Of a stretch of 64,000 nt of DNA, positions 9,497-20,702 are shown one piece after another. Source of the stretch: Vibrio sp. ED004 (GTDB lineage Bacteria; Pseudomonadota; Gammaproteobacteria; Enterobacterales; Vibrionaceae); assembly GCF_023206395.1 (NCBI RefSeq), contig NZ_CP066149.1:1116001-1180000 (forward strand). Direction: 5' to 3'. Every line of letters begins with the position of its first letter. Position 1 is the first letter of the stretch. The notes beneath the pieces are model-generated. The model did not search any database and was not told where the DNA came from. It saw only the letters and a list, made by a program, of their open reading frames with translations. Made by a program: the position numbers and the translations under genes.

Positions 9497-9603
9497 AGTG
9501 GCTCCACGCAGTAACTGCAGATAGGGTTAAAAATGAGGCGAGAGTATATAGCGAAGTCATCAAGAGATCGAGTCGCTCGTCACCGAACATTCAGACATAA
9601 AAA

Positions 9604-9629
9604 AACGCCCTCTACGAATAGAAGGCGTT
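9604..9629 (-). terminator. Terminator downstream of acnB
   Basis: An AACGCC / GGCGTT stem extended by TCTA/TAGA with a CGAA loop lies 27 bp after the acnB stop and is followed on the minus strand by TTTTT. Readthrough into yacL is still possible. Confidence 0.8.
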
Positions 9630-9655
9630 CAGCAAGTTACTCAATCAGTCAGCGG

Positions 9656-12244
9656 TTATGCTGGTTCTTGGAAAATAACTGTATCTGCTTTTTCCGTGTA
9701 CTGACCCATTTTATGGAAGTTCAGGTAGCGGTATGTATCTGCAGCCGTTGCATTAATCTTCTCTGCGTACTCAAGGTACTCTTCTTTCGTTGGGATACGA
9801 CCAAGAATCGCACCAACCGCAGAAAGTTCAGCAGAAGCTAGGTAAACATTCGCACCAGTACCCAAACGGTTCGGGAAGTTACGAGTAGACGTAGACATTA
9901 CTGTCGACTTATCTGCAACACGTGCTTGGTTACCCATACACAGTGAACAACCTGGAGTTTCGATACGAACCCCAGCACGGCCGAAGATGCCGTAGTAGCC
10001 TTCTTCTGTCAGCTGGTCTTTATCCATCTTAGTTGGCGGAGCAACCCATAGGCGAGTGTTTAGAGAGCCATTGAACTCTTCAAGCATCTTACCTGCAGCA
10101 CGGAAATGACCGATGTTCGTCATACAAGAACCGATGAACACTTCTTGAATCTCAGTACCTTGAACGTCAGAAAGAAGACGAGCATCATCTGGATCGTTTG
10201 GAGCACATAGGATTGGTTGATCGATGTCAGCAAGGTCGATCTCGATAACATGAGCGTATTCAGCATCTGAATCAGCAGCAAGTAACTCAGGGTTCGCTAG
10301 CCACTCTTCCATTGCTGTAATACGACGTTCGATAGTACGAACATCACCGTAACCTTCAGCGATCATCCACTTAAGCATCACGATATTCGAGTTCAAGTAC
10401 TCAGAGATAGACTCTTCAGAAAGCTTAACCGTACAACCAGCAGCAGAACGCTCAGCAGATGCATCAGAAAGTTCGAATGCTTGTTCAACAGATAGGTGCT
10501 CAACACCTTCAATTTCTAGTACACGACCAGAGAACTCGTTGATCTTACCTGCTTTCTCTACGGTCAGTAGACCTTGCTTGATGCCGTATAGAGGAATTGC
10601 GTGTACTAGGTCACGTAGCGTGATACCTGGCTGCATTTCACCTTTAAAACGAACCAAAATAGATTCAGGCATATCAAGTGGCATAACACCCGTTGCCGCC
10701 GCGAACGCGACTAGACCTGAACCCGCAGGGAACGAAATACCTAATGGGAAACGAGTATGCGAGTCACCACCTGTACCAACAGTATCAGGAAGAAGCATAC
10801 GGTTTAGCCATGAGTGGATAACACCATCACCCGGACGCAGTGAAACACCCGCACGGTTCATGATGAAATCAGGTAGCGTGTGGTGCGTGTTTACGTCAAC
10901 TGGTTTCGGGTATGCCGATGTGTGACAGAAAGACTGCATCACTAGATCCGCAGAGAAGCCAAGACACGCAAGGTCTTTAAGTTCATCACGCGTCATAGGA
11001 CCCGTCGTATCTTGAGAACCTACGGTTGTCATCTTCGGCTCACAGTATTGACCAGCGCGAACGCCTTCAACACCACATGCTTTACCTACCATCTTCTGAG
11101 CAAGCGTGTAGCCTTTATCTGAAGCAGAAGGATCAATTGGTTTAGCAAACATATCAGTTTCAGCTAGACCTAGAGAGTCACGAGCACGACCTGTTAGACC
11201 ACGACCGATGATCAGTGGAATACGACCACCAGCACGAACTTCATCTAGAAGAACTTTGCTGAGTTCGAAGTTTGAAATCACAGAACCGTTTTTGTGAACA
11301 ACACCTTCGTACGGGTAGATATCAATGATATCGCCCATGTTCATGTCTTGTACGTTCAGTTCGATAGGTAGTGCGCCTGAATCTTCCATTGTGTTGTAGA
11401 AGATTGGAGCAATTTTACCACCTAGACAAACACCGCCAGTGCGTTTGTTTGGTACGAATGGGATATCTTCACCCATGAACCAAAGCACTGAGTTTGTCGC
11501 AGATTTACGAGAAGAACCTGTACCAACAACATCACCAACGTAGGCAAGTGGAATGCCATCTTTTTGCAGTTCTTCAATTTGAGTAATTGGACCAACGTTA
11601 CCCTGGTCATCAGGAGTAATGCCTTCACGTTCCATTTTCAGCATCGCTTTTGCGTGTACTGGGATATCAGGACGTGACCATGCATCTGGCGCTGGAGATA
11701 GGTCATCGGTATTCGTTTCACCAGTGACTTTAAATACTTTTACTGTGATTTTTTCTGCTACTTTATCTTTCGCTGTAAACCATTCAGCATCAGCCCAAGA
11801 TTGAAGTACTTGTTGTGCAGCAGCATTGCCAGCTTTCGCTTTCTCTTCTACGTCGTAGAATGCATCGAACATTAAGAGAGTGTGAGACAGTGCTTTAACA
11901 GCGATAGGAGCAAGCTCAGCATCATCAAGCAGAGATACTAGAGATTCGATGTTGTAACCACCTTGCATAGTACCAAGCAATTCTGCAGCTTTTGCTTTGC
12001 TTACTAGCGGAGATGATACTTCACCCTTTGTGATAGCCGTAAGGAAACCTGCTTTTACATAAGCAGCTTCATCTACACCCGGTGGAATGCGGTTTTCTAG
12101 TAGGTCAAGAATGATCTCTTCTTCACCTTGAGGTGGATTTTTCAGAAGTTCAACTAGGCCAGCAACCTGCTCAGCATCTAGTGGTTTTGGAACAACTCCC
12201 TCGGCAGCACGTTCTTCGACGTGTTTACGGTAGGCTTCAAGCAC
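9656..12244 (-). CDS. acnB: Bifunctional aconitate hydratase 2 / 2-methylisocitrate dehydratase
   Basis: Aconitase B of the TCA cycle, about 862 residues, in line with the usual ~865. It isomerises citrate to isocitrate through a [4Fe-4S] cluster; the cluster cysteines are seen in [11 protein letters not shown] and [10 protein letters not shown]. The N-terminal HEAT-like domain precedes the swivel and catalytic domains. An in-frame ATG lies at 12271, but I prefer the GTG at 12244: it gives the family N terminus [16 protein letters not shown] and has GAGAGG 9 nt upstream. yacL lies downstream on the same strand. Confidence 0.95.
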   Translation of the reverse strand: MLEAYRKHVEERAAEGVVPKPLDAEQVAGLVELLKNPPQGEEEIILDLLENRIPPGVDEAAYVKAGFLTAITKGEVSSPLVSKAKAAELLGTMQGGYNIESLVSLLDDAELAPIAVKALSHTLLMFDAFYDVEEKAKAGNAAAQQVLQSWADAEWFTAKDKVAEKITVKVFKVTGETNTDDLSPAPDAWSRPDIPVHAKAMLKMEREGITPDDQGNVGPITQIEELQKDGIPLAYVGDVVGTGSSRKSATNSVLWFMGEDIPFVPNKRTGGVCLGGKIAPIFYNTMEDSGALPIELNVQDMNMGDIIDIYPYEGVVHKNGSVISNFELSKVLLDEVRAGGRIPLIIGRGLTGRARDSLGLAETDMFAKPIDPSASDKGYTLAQKMVGKACGVEGVRAGQYCEPKMTTVGSQDTTGPMTRDELKDLACLGFSADLVMQSFCHTSAYPKPVDVNTHHTLPDFIMNRAGVSLRPGDGVIHSWLNRMLLPDTVGTGGDSHTRFPLGISFPAGSGLVAFAAATGVMPLDMPESILVRFKGEMQPGITLRDLVHAIPLYGIKQGLLTVEKAGKINEFSGRVLEIEGVEHLSVEQAFELSDASAERSAAGCTVKLSEESISEYLNSNIVMLKWMIAEGYGDVRTIERRITAMEEWLANPELLAADSDAEYAHVIEIDLADIDQPILCAPNDPDDARLLSDVQGTEIQEVFIGSCMTNIGHFRAAGKMLEEFNGSLNTRLWVAPPTKMDKDQLTEEGYYGIFGRAGVRIETPGCSLCMGNQARVADKSTVMSTSTRNFPNRLGTGANVYLASAELSAVGAILGRIPTKEEYLEYAEKINATAADTYRYLNFHKMGQYTEKADTVIFQEPA

Positions 12245-12516
12245 GACTTTTTTCCTCTCATTGCGGTTCACTTCTTACCTTCATAATTGTTAGTAAAATA
12301 AAGAAGCGAACATCCTTGGAAACTTGGCTCTCCATTGCCATTTTTGTCATTCAATTTGTATTGATGAGCGGCGTCATAGAGGCCAAACTGTGGGCGGTAG
12401 AATAGCAAATTTAACGTTAAATTAAAATCTTATCATTTTGACCAACATAGCAAGTTAAGACGAAAGTCCCACTATTTTTGCCTATTTACGCACTTAAATG
12501 ACGACTCTGCGCATGA

Positions 12517-14856
12517 TTATTTGTAAGAGGTTCCTACAATCAAGTAAACCGAGTCGAAGTTATCTTCAGTTCGTCCATAAGCTAATATGATTGGTCCAAT
12601 TGGCGAATCGACACCTGCGAAAACAGACCCAGCTGTGTACATTGGCGCTTCATCAAGCTTTAAATCATTGTTCGACCAGACACCACCATGTTCAATGGAT
12701 GCGCCCACGTAGAACGGTGATTCAAAGAGACCGAAGTCATTTTCAAACCACTTATATCGATAGATCAGACTGGTGTACGCTAAGTTCTGGCCGATTAAGC
12801 TATTTCTTGGGATACCTGATAGGTTAAGGAAACCACCTAGCTCTTTAGGATCGATAGGGAAAACCGAGTTTTTACTCTCCACAATGCCATAATCGACCTT
12901 TCCGACTAAAGTATGTCTTCCATAACTTTGTGCAGCCATGAAATTCGCCGAAAACTCATAAACCGTATCGCTTTCAGCCGCTAGATCTGGGCTACCTCCA
13001 GACGTGTTGTCCTCAAAATCATCATGAGAAACAAGGTACTCAAGATCAACAAGGTAACCTTCCGTTGGCAAACTAAAATTATCTAAAGTATCGAGTCGAT
13101 AACTAATAAATCCGCCTATACGTGTATACGCTCCTTTACCAAAAGATGGTAGCGAAGAAACTTCAAAATCCCCATCAGTAAAACGAGCACCAAATTTAAG
13201 CTCTTGCCACAACGTAGGCTGATAGCCTAAAGCCAATTCACCGACATATTCACTATAAGTCAGTGGGAGATAATCTTTAGTCGCATCTAATGTCGGCTCT
13301 CCGATCTCGCCCTCTCCTGCTGGTAGATTTCTGTTTTCCTTGCTGTAAACAACCAATGCTGAGGTGAACAACTTATGACTCGAAAAAAATGGCGAGTAAA
13401 GTTCCGCCTCAATTCGCTTATCCGTACCCATCTCTACATTCGTTCTTAACTCAGCACCGTGTGAGTTAATATCGGTGAAGTTGGCCGAGAGACCGATCGA
13501 GTATTGGCTTGTGGTAGAGAAGTCATCCTCAAGAAAGAATCGGAAGTTGAGGTAATTAGGCCCCCAAGACTTTTCATTCACATCTACATGAAGTTGCTCT
13601 TCACCATCAACCGTTTCAAATTCATAAGTCACGAGTTCAAATCTATCTAATGCATAGAGATCTTGTACTTTAGATTCGATTTCACTGGTTTTCAGAACCT
13701 GGCCTGCATCGAGGTTTAAGCGGTTTTCAAGCAGCTTGTCTGAATAGTGGGTGTTGTTATTGATAACCACCTTGTCGATCTTGGTTTTATCACCGTGCTT
13801 CAGCTGTCTGCGAGCCTTCTGCTTGTCATCAATATAGTGTTGGTAGTCTGCATTCGAGAGCGACAACTTAGAAAGCTGCTCTGTGTACTGCCTAGTCGCT
13901 TCATACCCAGCATGATAAGCCGTCGGCATTTTATCGAACTCTGTGGTTTCCATTTCCCCAACATCAGGTTGGAGGAAGAAATCATGGTCTGTTAACGTAG
14001 CGGCTTGCTCTTGGGTACTGCGTTGAACCAAGTAATTAGAGAGTTGGTCTGCGGCAGCAAGAAAGTTAGTGAAGTCTTCTTTGCTTTTGTAGTTTGTACT
14101 GATATCAACAGCAATGACGATGTCTGCCCCCATCGCTCGGGCAACATCCACAGGCATGTTATTGGTGACACCACCATCGACTAGCATTCGTCCATCGACT
14201 TCATAAGGTGGAAGCGCTCCGGGTACTGACATACTCGCCATCATGGCATCAACGAGGTGACCGTGGTCAATGACCACTTCTTCGAGTTCAATGATATCAG
14301 TAGCTACTGAACGGTATGGGATAGCAAGGTTGTCGAAAGAGTCGAATGAAGATAGATTGCCGGTGGTCTCACGCAGGATACGCAACATATTCTGACCTTG
14401 AACCACACCTTTTCTCGCTTTGATTTCCCCCCATCCTAAACCAAGGTCGGTGTTCAATTGATAACGATCTTCATACTCTTTATCACGCACACGGCGATCA
14501 CTACGGTTAACGCGGTCGCGATAACCACGATTCCAATCAACCGTGTAAATAAAACTTTCAATCTCGTCAGCGCTCATCCCTGTCGCATAAAGACCACCAA
14601 CGTAGGCGCCCATACTGGTACCAGTGATGTAATCGACTGGGATCTGCATCTCTTCTAAGGCTTTAAGCACACCGATGTGGGCAGCACCTTTCGCTCCCCC
14701 ACCAGCAAGAACGACAGCGACGGTTGGCCTTTTATGAGCTTGTGCAAGTTCAACGTGTTCTGATGAATCAACCTTCGCCGCAGTTGCTGCAAACAGTTGA
14801 AAACTGATCATTGTACCTACAACACCTAAGCTGCTCACTAACCAACGAGAAATCAT
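12517..14856 (-). CDS. Patatin-like phospholipase with C-terminal outer-membrane beta-barrel (PlpD-like)
   Basis: A 779-residue protein with signal peptide (residues ~1-24, ending FAATA), a patatin hydrolase domain, a POTRA-like linker (~350-430) and a BamA/Omp85-type barrel to the C terminus. The patatin dyad is intact: oxyanion loop GGGAKG (52-57), nucleophile Ser81 in GTSMG and Asp227 in DGG. The order matches RssA-like/PlpD proteins, the type Vd autotransporter class in which the barrel carries the lipase to the surface. Whether the lipase domain is exposed, cleaved or periplasmic cannot be told from sequence. It ends GTSYK, not the common terminal Phe. It lies upstream of acnB on the same strand. 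Confidence 0.85.
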   Translation of the reverse strand: MISRWLVSSLGVVGTMISFQLFAATAAKVDSSEHVELAQAHKRPTVAVVLAGGGAKGAAHIGVLKALEEMQIPVDYITGTSMGAYVGGLYATGMSADEIESFIYTVDWNRGYRDRVNRSDRRVRDKEYEDRYQLNTDLGLGWGEIKARKGVVQGQNMLRILRETTGNLSSFDSFDNLAIPYRSVATDIIELEEVVIDHGHLVDAMMASMSVPGALPPYEVDGRMLVDGGVTNNMPVDVARAMGADIVIAVDISTNYKSKEDFTNFLAAADQLSNYLVQRSTQEQAATLTDHDFFLQPDVGEMETTEFDKMPTAYHAGYEATRQYTEQLSKLSLSNADYQHYIDDKQKARRQLKHGDKTKIDKVVINNNTHYSDKLLENRLNLDAGQVLKTSEIESKVQDLYALDRFELVTYEFETVDGEEQLHVDVNEKSWGPNYLNFRFFLEDDFSTTSQYSIGLSANFTDINSHGAELRTNVEMGTDKRIEAELYSPFFSSHKLFTSALVVYSKENRNLPAGEGEIGEPTLDATKDYLPLTYSEYVGELALGYQPTLWQELKFGARFTDGDFEVSSLPSFGKGAYTRIGGFISYRLDTLDNFSLPTEGYLVDLEYLVSHDDFEDNTSGGSPDLAAESDTVYEFSANFMAAQSYGRHTLVGKVDYGIVESKNSVFPIDPKELGGFLNLSGIPRNSLIGQNLAYTSLIYRYKWFENDFGLFESPFYVGASIEHGGVWSNNDLKLDEAPMYTAGSVFAGVDSPIGPIILAYGRTEDNFDSVYLIVGTSYK

Positions 14857-14894
14857 TCTTTAAACTATCCTTGTCATTGTTTTCTGTTATGACT

Positions 14895-17294
14895 TTACCA
14901 CTGAAAAAGCTTCTTTAGCCACTGTTTTGGTTGACTTTCACAGCCCTTTTTAATGTTCCCGCCTTCATCCCAAACTGGCAATTTAACGGTACCATCACAC
15001 TCAAACTCTAAAGCGCCTTCGGGAGTTCGAGTAAAGCTGGCGGTCGCAATCCCTGTCGGCCAAGGCAGCAATAACTGTTCTGGTGTTCTAAGCTTCAGGT
15101 AATCGGCATAGACACGCAACGCACCGCTAGAACCTGTGAGTTTAGTCGGTTTATTGTCATCACGCCCGAGCCAAATCGTCGTAACTTCACGACCATCAAC
15201 CCCAACAAACCAACTATCGCGACTGTCGTTACTGGTGCCCGTTTTACCGGCTAACCCTGCCCAAGCAAACTGACCTTGTAGGAAACGTCCCGTGCCTTCC
15301 GACACACCACGTTTCATCGCATAGGTTGTTAGCCAAGCAGCTTGCTGATCAACACTTTGCGATACGCGAGGGATTGATTGATATAAAACCTCACCATCGT
15401 TATCAACCACAGAACGAAGCGCAGACAGCGGTGCGATACGGCCAGAGTTGGTGATTGTCTGGTACATCTGCGCAACCTGGAACGGAGTCAGTGAGAATGA
15501 ACCCAAGAACATCGATGGCACTGGGCGAATCTCATTTTTATCGACACCCAGTTTTCCAATCGTATCCGAGACACTATCAATGCCTAGCTGTATCCCCAAT
15601 CGTACCGTTGGCACGTTATAAGATTTCGAAAGTGCCACATACAAAGGCACCTCTCCGCGGAACTTACGATCGAAGTTTCTCGGGCTCCAGACGCTGCCTT
15701 TACTGCCTTTCAAGCTGAGAGGTGTATCCATCAAGGTCGTCGCAAGCGTGTACTTTTGTGGCTGATCTAATGCCGTCAGATAGATTGCAGGCTTAACTAA
15801 TGAACCAATAGGACGACTTGCGTTCAAGGCACGGTTAAAGCCATCGTAGCCAGTACGCTTGCCCCCTACCATCGCACGGATTTCGCCAGTATTTCTATCA
15901 ACAGCAATCGCAGCCGCTTCAAGCTTGTCACCTGCGGTTTTGGATAAATCCGGAACTTTACGCGCAATCGACTTCTCTAGCTTATCTTGAGACACAGGAT
16001 CAAGAGAGGTAAACACTCGTATCCCTTTCTTGGCTTCAAATCGGTCTCCAACGTATTTTTTCAGCTCGATGTTTACCTGTTGGAAGTAAGCAGGTTGTCG
16101 GCTGGCAATACGTGGATTGTCTTGAATATCCAAGTCACGGCTTGCAGCCTCTTCATACTGTCTTGGAGTCAAAATATCTTGTTGCATCAACAAGCGAAGA
16201 ACCAGATCGCGTCGAGTCTTAGCACGTTCAGGATAGCGAACAGGGTTGTAATACGATGGCCCTTTCACCATACCGACTAGCAATGCCAGCTGATCGATGC
16301 GCAGCTCTTGAATCGGTTGACCGAAGTACAAACGCGAAGCCAATCCGAAGCCGTGGATGGCTTGACCGCCATTTTGACCTAGGTAAACCTCGTTCAAGTA
16401 AGCTTCTAAGATGCGGTCTTTGCTGTAACGATGATCCAAGATAAGTGCAATGTAGGCCTCACGAACCTTACGCCACAGCGTGCGCTCACTAGATAGGAAC
16501 AAGTTCTTCGCCAACTGTTGAGTCAGCGTACTACCACCTTGTACCGTGCGTCCGGCTTTAACGTTTACCACCATCGCACGAGCAATCGCCAATGGCGAAA
16601 CCCCATCGTGCTGGTAGAAGTTTCGGTCTTCGGTCGCCAGTAGCGCATCAACCATCACTTCTGGGAATTGGTTACGTTTTAAGAACAGTCGCTGCTCGTC
16701 GTTACTTTTCTCAAGCATACCCAGCATTTTCGGTTCAACACGCAGATAACCCATGTCGCCTTTTTTCTCTAGCGACTGGATTCGAGTTAATTCATTGCCA
16801 TTGAAGTGCAACATCACATGACGGTCAGCTTCCGGCCCATCGACAAACTCGAACGGACGACGAATCATCTCTATTTTGGTTGAAGAAGAAGAGTACTCAC
16901 CCGGGTGACGAGGAGAATTTACCTTGCGGTAATTCAGTACATCCAGTTCATTCTTAACCTGTGTCAAACTCACCGCAGTACCCGGAGACAGATCCAACAC
17001 GCGAGCATAAACAACGGTAGGCAAATCAAACAGTTGACCTTCAAAGCGCTGCTTGACCACAGAATCTAGATAGATACCGACGAACAACAACAACGCAGCC
17101 AAGGCTAAGCCCGCTTTCCACGCAATGCCCCAAAGGATCTTCAACCAGCCTCGGTTACCCGCTTTTTTTGCTCTTGGTTTGGCCTTCTTCGCAGCCGCTC
17201 TCGGTTTTCGAGGCTTGGCTTTAGTCGCTGGTGACTTCTTTGCTGGCGCTTTTTTAGGTGGTGCCTTTTTTGGCGTTAACATTTTGGTCATCAT
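14895..17294 (-). CDS. mrcB: Bifunctional penicillin-binding protein 1B
   Basis: A 799-residue class A PBP. A Lys/Ala/Pro-rich cytoplasmic tail (1-48) precedes one membrane helix (~50-75). The UB2H-like region is followed by the glycosyltransferase domain with catalytic Glu222 in TEDRNFYQHDG and QGGSTLTQQLAKNLF (252-266). The transpeptidase domain has Ser498-x-x-Lys501, Ser558-Tyr-Asn560 and Lys684-Thr-Gly. It polymerises and crosslinks peptidoglycan in the periplasm. It overlaps the hrpB stop by 4 bp, so the two genes are co-transcribed. The start could also be the second ATG. Confidence 0.95.
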   Translation of the reverse strand: MMTKMLTPKKAPPKKAPAKKSPATKAKPRKPRAAAKKAKPRAKKAGNRGWLKILWGIAWKAGLALAALLLFVGIYLDSVVKQRFEGQLFDLPTVVYARVLDLSPGTAVSLTQVKNELDVLNYRKVNSPRHPGEYSSSSTKIEMIRRPFEFVDGPEADRHVMLHFNGNELTRIQSLEKKGDMGYLRVEPKMLGMLEKSNDEQRLFLKRNQFPEVMVDALLATEDRNFYQHDGVSPLAIARAMVVNVKAGRTVQGGSTLTQQLAKNLFLSSERTLWRKVREAYIALILDHRYSKDRILEAYLNEVYLGQNGGQAIHGFGLASRLYFGQPIQELRIDQLALLVGMVKGPSYYNPVRYPERAKTRRDLVLRLLMQQDILTPRQYEEAASRDLDIQDNPRIASRQPAYFQQVNIELKKYVGDRFEAKKGIRVFTSLDPVSQDKLEKSIARKVPDLSKTAGDKLEAAAIAVDRNTGEIRAMVGGKRTGYDGFNRALNASRPIGSLVKPAIYLTALDQPQKYTLATTLMDTPLSLKGSKGSVWSPRNFDRKFRGEVPLYVALSKSYNVPTVRLGIQLGIDSVSDTIGKLGVDKNEIRPVPSMFLGSFSLTPFQVAQMYQTITNSGRIAPLSALRSVVDNDGEVLYQSIPRVSQSVDQQAAWLTTYAMKRGVSEGTGRFLQGQFAWAGLAGKTGTSNDSRDSWFVGVDGREVTTIWLGRDDNKPTKLTGSSGALRVYADYLKLRTPEQLLLPWPTGIATASFTRTPEGALEFECDGTVKLPVWDEGGNIKKGCESQPKQWLKKLFQW

Positions 17295-19789
17295 CGGTTC
17301 AACTGTCGTTTGGTTTTAGTGGTTGCTACATGGTTAGCAGGATCATCGGGCCAAGGGTGTTTTGGGTAACGGCCTTTCATCTCTTTTTGTACTTCTTTGT
17401 ACGCGCCAGCCCAAAAGCCAGCTAAATCTTGAGTGATTTGCAGTGGTCGCTGCGCTGGAGAAAGTAACTCAAGCACGACTTTTTTACGACCTTGCGCTAT
17501 CAATGGTGAGTCTTGTTCACCAAAGACTTCTTGCATTCGCACCGAGATCACAGGCTCCGATTGATATTGGTATCGAATCGCTTTTTTACTGCCTGTAGGC
17601 ATCACGTAGTGCATTGGTAACCATTGATCGATTTCTTGATTCAACGGCCAACCAAGGTACGCCGACAGTGCTTGTTCAATGGAAACATTCGACAACCCTT
17701 TTGCTGACTTTATGCCATTCAAATACGGCGATAACCAAGCATCTAGATTTTCAATTAAGCTAGCATTATCCATCGCAGGCCAATCATGTTCTGGCACCCA
17801 AAGCTGAGCGCAGCGTACGCGCTCAACTAACTGCTTCGCGGCAGGCGCCCAATGTAAATGGTCAAGCCCACATCGAGCGATATAATTGAGTAGCGCTTGG
17901 CTCGCCTGATTCGCACTCGGCTCAGGTAAGGCTTTGGTGCTGATAATCAGTTTGCCCAAAGAGACTCGCTGCTCCGCAACTAAGCGACCACGTTTTTCAT
18001 CCCAATCCGCATAATCTGAACAGGCAAAGAGTTTTGGAAACGCGTCTTCTAACTGCGCAATATCGACAGCGGTTGCCAAGAAAATCTGACTGGCTCGTCC
18101 TGTGCTGCGCATCAAATCAATCACCACGAGGTAATCGTTGTTCGCCAATGGATCATTGTCACGAACCTCAGCGCCGTGACCGTTCGCAAGTAGGAAAGCA
18201 CTACTATTTGCGCTTCTCGCTTGAGCTATTCGGTCAGGGAATGCAAAACAAAGCACTAATGGTAACAATGATTCATCAGCTTGTGACAAATCTACGTGAT
18301 GATTGAGTTTGCTGGCGAGACTTTTCGCTCGCTGCATCACCACGCTGTTTTTCGAATGCTTTCTTTGCTTAAGCCGGTGCAACGAATGCTGAATATCGGT
18401 GACGTTGCGTTCAGGCTCTTCAAGTAAAGCGGCGGCGACAATCGCAGCATTCAGCAATGCTTGGCTGCCTTGTTGCGCTTTTATCAGCATGCTGGCGATA
18501 CGTGGCTCAAGGCCTAAACGCTGGGCCTGTTTACCTAGCGCCGTAAATTGGCCATTGCAGTCTAATAGCTCAAGGCTTTGCAGCAATTGCTTGGCTTGCT
18601 CCACTGAAGCTTGTGGCGGAACGTCTAGCCATTGCAACTCGTCTGCATTTACAGCGCCCCATTGCGTCAATTCAGCCACCAGCGAAGAAAGGTCCGAATG
18701 TAGAATTTCAGGCTCAGGTACAGCGGGTTGCTGCATTAACTGCGTTTCGCTGTACAAGCGAACACACAGACCTTCTTCAATTCTCCCTGCACGGCCTGCA
18801 CGCTGCTCAGCGGAAGACTGCGAGATTTTCACTTGCTCAAGCTTGGTGATGCCGGTTTTCAAATCAAACTTGGCGACTCGTTCAAGGCCAGAGTCCACCA
18901 CTAACCGAACACCCTCAATGGTCAAAGAAGTTTCAGCAATATTGGTGGCCAACACCACTTTTCGTCGTTCTTTCTCAGATGGTGCTATCGCTTTCTGCTG
19001 TTGAGGAAAGCTGAGTTGACCATACAAAGGGCACACATCGATATCGCTAGAGAGTTGTTCTAGTTGCGACTCCACCTGCTTAATCGCAGACACTCCAGGC
19101 AAGAATGCTAGCAACGAACCGGATTCCTTCTCCATCAAAGAACGAATCACATTCGCCATTTTTGGAGCTAAATATTCATTGGTATTCAGGGGTTGATAGC
19201 GGAAGTCGACCGGGAAAGTACGACCTTGAGATTCAACATATTTGGCATTCGGCAATAAAGACTGCAGCGCTTGTTGATCTAAGGTTGCCGACATCACAAC
19301 CACTTTCAGATCATCACGTAGCGCCTCTTGGATCTCTAGGCTAAAAGCCAAAGCGGTATCGGCATGAATGCTTCGTTCGTGAAACTCATCGAAGATCACC
19401 ATATCCACCCCGGTCAGTTCAGGGTCGGTTTGGATCATTCTCGTCATGATCCCTTCGGTCACGATCTCCAAGCGCGTTGCACTGCTGGTTTTAGATTCAC
19501 CACGAACTCTAAAACCTATGCTCTCCCCGACCTTCTCTCCCAATTGGCTCGCCAAGTAAGTCGCAATGTTTCTTGCCGCCAAACGCCTAGGTTCAAGCAT
19601 GATAATTTTGCCTTGAACGGCATTGGTCTTAACCAGTTGTAAAGGGAAGAATGTTGACTTACCTGCACCGGGAGCGGCCTTTAGAATAAGTTGAGTGTGT
19701 GTTTCTACGCCAGCGAGCAGATCTGGCATCACAGCTTCTATGGGCAGTTGTGGCAATGGGAGAACCTTGTGGTGTAATGTTGGCAACAT
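17291..19789 (-). CDS. hrpB: ATP-dependent helicase HrpB
   Basis: An 832-residue DEAH/RHA-family helicase. Motif I is APGAGKST, motif II reads DEFH, which is normal for HrpB rather than a defect, motif III is SAT and motif VI QRAGRAGR is present; the C-terminal HrpB-specific domain extends to the end. The cellular substrate is not well defined. It precedes mrcB with a 4-bp overlap, and its start is 34 bp from the divergent sfsA start, so the two promoters must share this short gap. Confidence 0.92.
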   Translation of the reverse strand: MLPTLHHKVLPLPQLPIEAVMPDLLAGVETHTQLILKAAPGAGKSTFFPLQLVKTNAVQGKIIMLEPRRLAARNIATYLASQLGEKVGESIGFRVRGESKTSSATRLEIVTEGIMTRMIQTDPELTGVDMVIFDEFHERSIHADTALAFSLEIQEALRDDLKVVVMSATLDQQALQSLLPNAKYVESQGRTFPVDFRYQPLNTNEYLAPKMANVIRSLMEKESGSLLAFLPGVSAIKQVESQLEQLSSDIDVCPLYGQLSFPQQQKAIAPSEKERRKVVLATNIAETSLTIEGVRLVVDSGLERVAKFDLKTGITKLEQVKISQSSAEQRAGRAGRIEEGLCVRLYSETQLMQQPAVPEPEILHSDLSSLVAELTQWGAVNADELQWLDVPPQASVEQAKQLLQSLELLDCNGQFTALGKQAQRLGLEPRIASMLIKAQQGSQALLNAAIVAAALLEEPERNVTDIQHSLHRLKQRKHSKNSVVMQRAKSLASKLNHHVDLSQADESLLPLVLCFAFPDRIAQARSANSSAFLLANGHGAEVRDNDPLANNDYLVVIDLMRSTGRASQIFLATAVDIAQLEDAFPKLFACSDYADWDEKRGRLVAEQRVSLGKLIISTKALPEPSANQASQALLNYIARCGLDHLHWAPAAKQLVERVRCAQLWVPEHDWPAMDNASLIENLDAWLSPYLNGIKSAKGLSNVSIEQALSAYLGWPLNQEIDQWLPMHYVMPTGSKKAIRYQYQSEPVISVRMQEVFGEQDSPLIAQGRKKVVLELLSPAQRPLQITQDLAGFWAGAYKEVQKEMKGRYPKHPWPDDPANHVATTKTKRQLNR

Positions 19790-19823
19790 TGTACATAAAA
19801 ACCTACCCGTCTAAATAAGTAAT

Positions 19824-20567
19824 ATGCACTTCAATCCGCCATTAGAGTCAGCGACTCTTATCAAACGCTATAAACGTTTTCTCACTGACATCAAACTTCC
19901 AGACGGCAGCGAGCGTACTATTCACTGTGCTAACACTGGAGCGATGACAGGGTGTGCTACCCCAGGTAACACCGTTTGGTACTCAACATCCGATAACGCA
20001 AAAAGAAAGTACCCAAACAGCTGGGAGATCTCAGAAACAGACAAAGGTCACCGTATTTGTGTAAATACTGCGCGAGCAAACCAGCTAGCGGTGGAAGCAA
20101 TTGAAAATGGGACTATAGTTGAACTCTTAGGTTATAACGCGTTACGAACCGAAGTGAAGTATGGTAGCGAGAATAGTCGAATTGACATTCTGCTTGAAGA
20201 TAACGAAAAGCCGCCTTGTTACATCGAAGTAAAAAGCGTCACTTTGCTCGACGAGCAACAAGTTTCAACTAAACAACAAGCGTCAACCGAAGGGCAAGGT
20301 TTTTTCCCTGATGCGGTCACCACCAGAGGTCAAAAACATCTGCGTGAACTCACAGAAATGGTCGAATCTGGAAATAGAGCCGTACTTTTATTCACTGTTT
20401 TGCATTCAGGTATTGAAAAAGTGTCTGCGGCACACCATATAGACGCCAAATATTCGTTATTACTAAAACAAGCACAAGACGCTGGAGTTGAAGTGCTTTG
20501 CTATAAAGCAGAGCTCAGCAGTACTCAAATACAACTAAAACAATCTGTTGAATTTATCAATAACTGA
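19824..20567 (+). CDS. sfsA: Sugar fermentation stimulation protein homolog SfsA
   Basis: A 247-residue SfsA-family protein. The family signatures [14 protein letters not shown] and SRIDILL...YIEVKSVTL are visible; the latter resembles the Asp...Glu-x-Lys core of PD-(D/E)xK nucleases, with a preceding OB-like N-terminal part. The biochemical activity in Vibrio is not established. It is upstream of dksA, as in E. coli, and divergent from hrpB. Confidence 0.92.
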   Translation: MHFNPPLESATLIKRYKRFLTDIKLPDGSERTIHCANTGAMTGCATPGNTVWYSTSDNAKRKYPNSWEISETDKGHRICVNTARANQLAVEAIENGTIVELLGYNALRTEVKYGSENSRIDILLEDNEKPPCYIEVKSVTLLDEQQVSTKQQASTEGQGFFPDAVTTRGQKHLRELTEMVESGNRAVLLFTVLHSGIEKVSAAHHIDAKYSLLLKQAQDAGVEVLCYKAELSSTQIQLKQSVEFINN

Positions 20568-20702
20568 ACAAAGATGTTGAACAAATCACATTGATTGCAA
20601 GTTTGAATAAGAGTATTTGCCACCATTCGTTCTTTCTGCTATAGATACCCGCCTTAAAATTAGCTGCTTTGCAGTTGACTAGGTGTAAATAGGAGATGCT
20701 GT

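Noticed and set aside
18399..19004. 201-codon plus-strand frame opposite hrpB
   Set aside because: It is a shadow of the hrpB coding sequence, which has all helicase motifs. The same applies to the long frames opposite sulP (28778-29389) and aceF (36483-36983).
17291..19789. HrpB motif II DEFH taken as a mutated DEAH box
   Set aside because: DEFH is the normal form in HrpB proteins, so it is not a defect.
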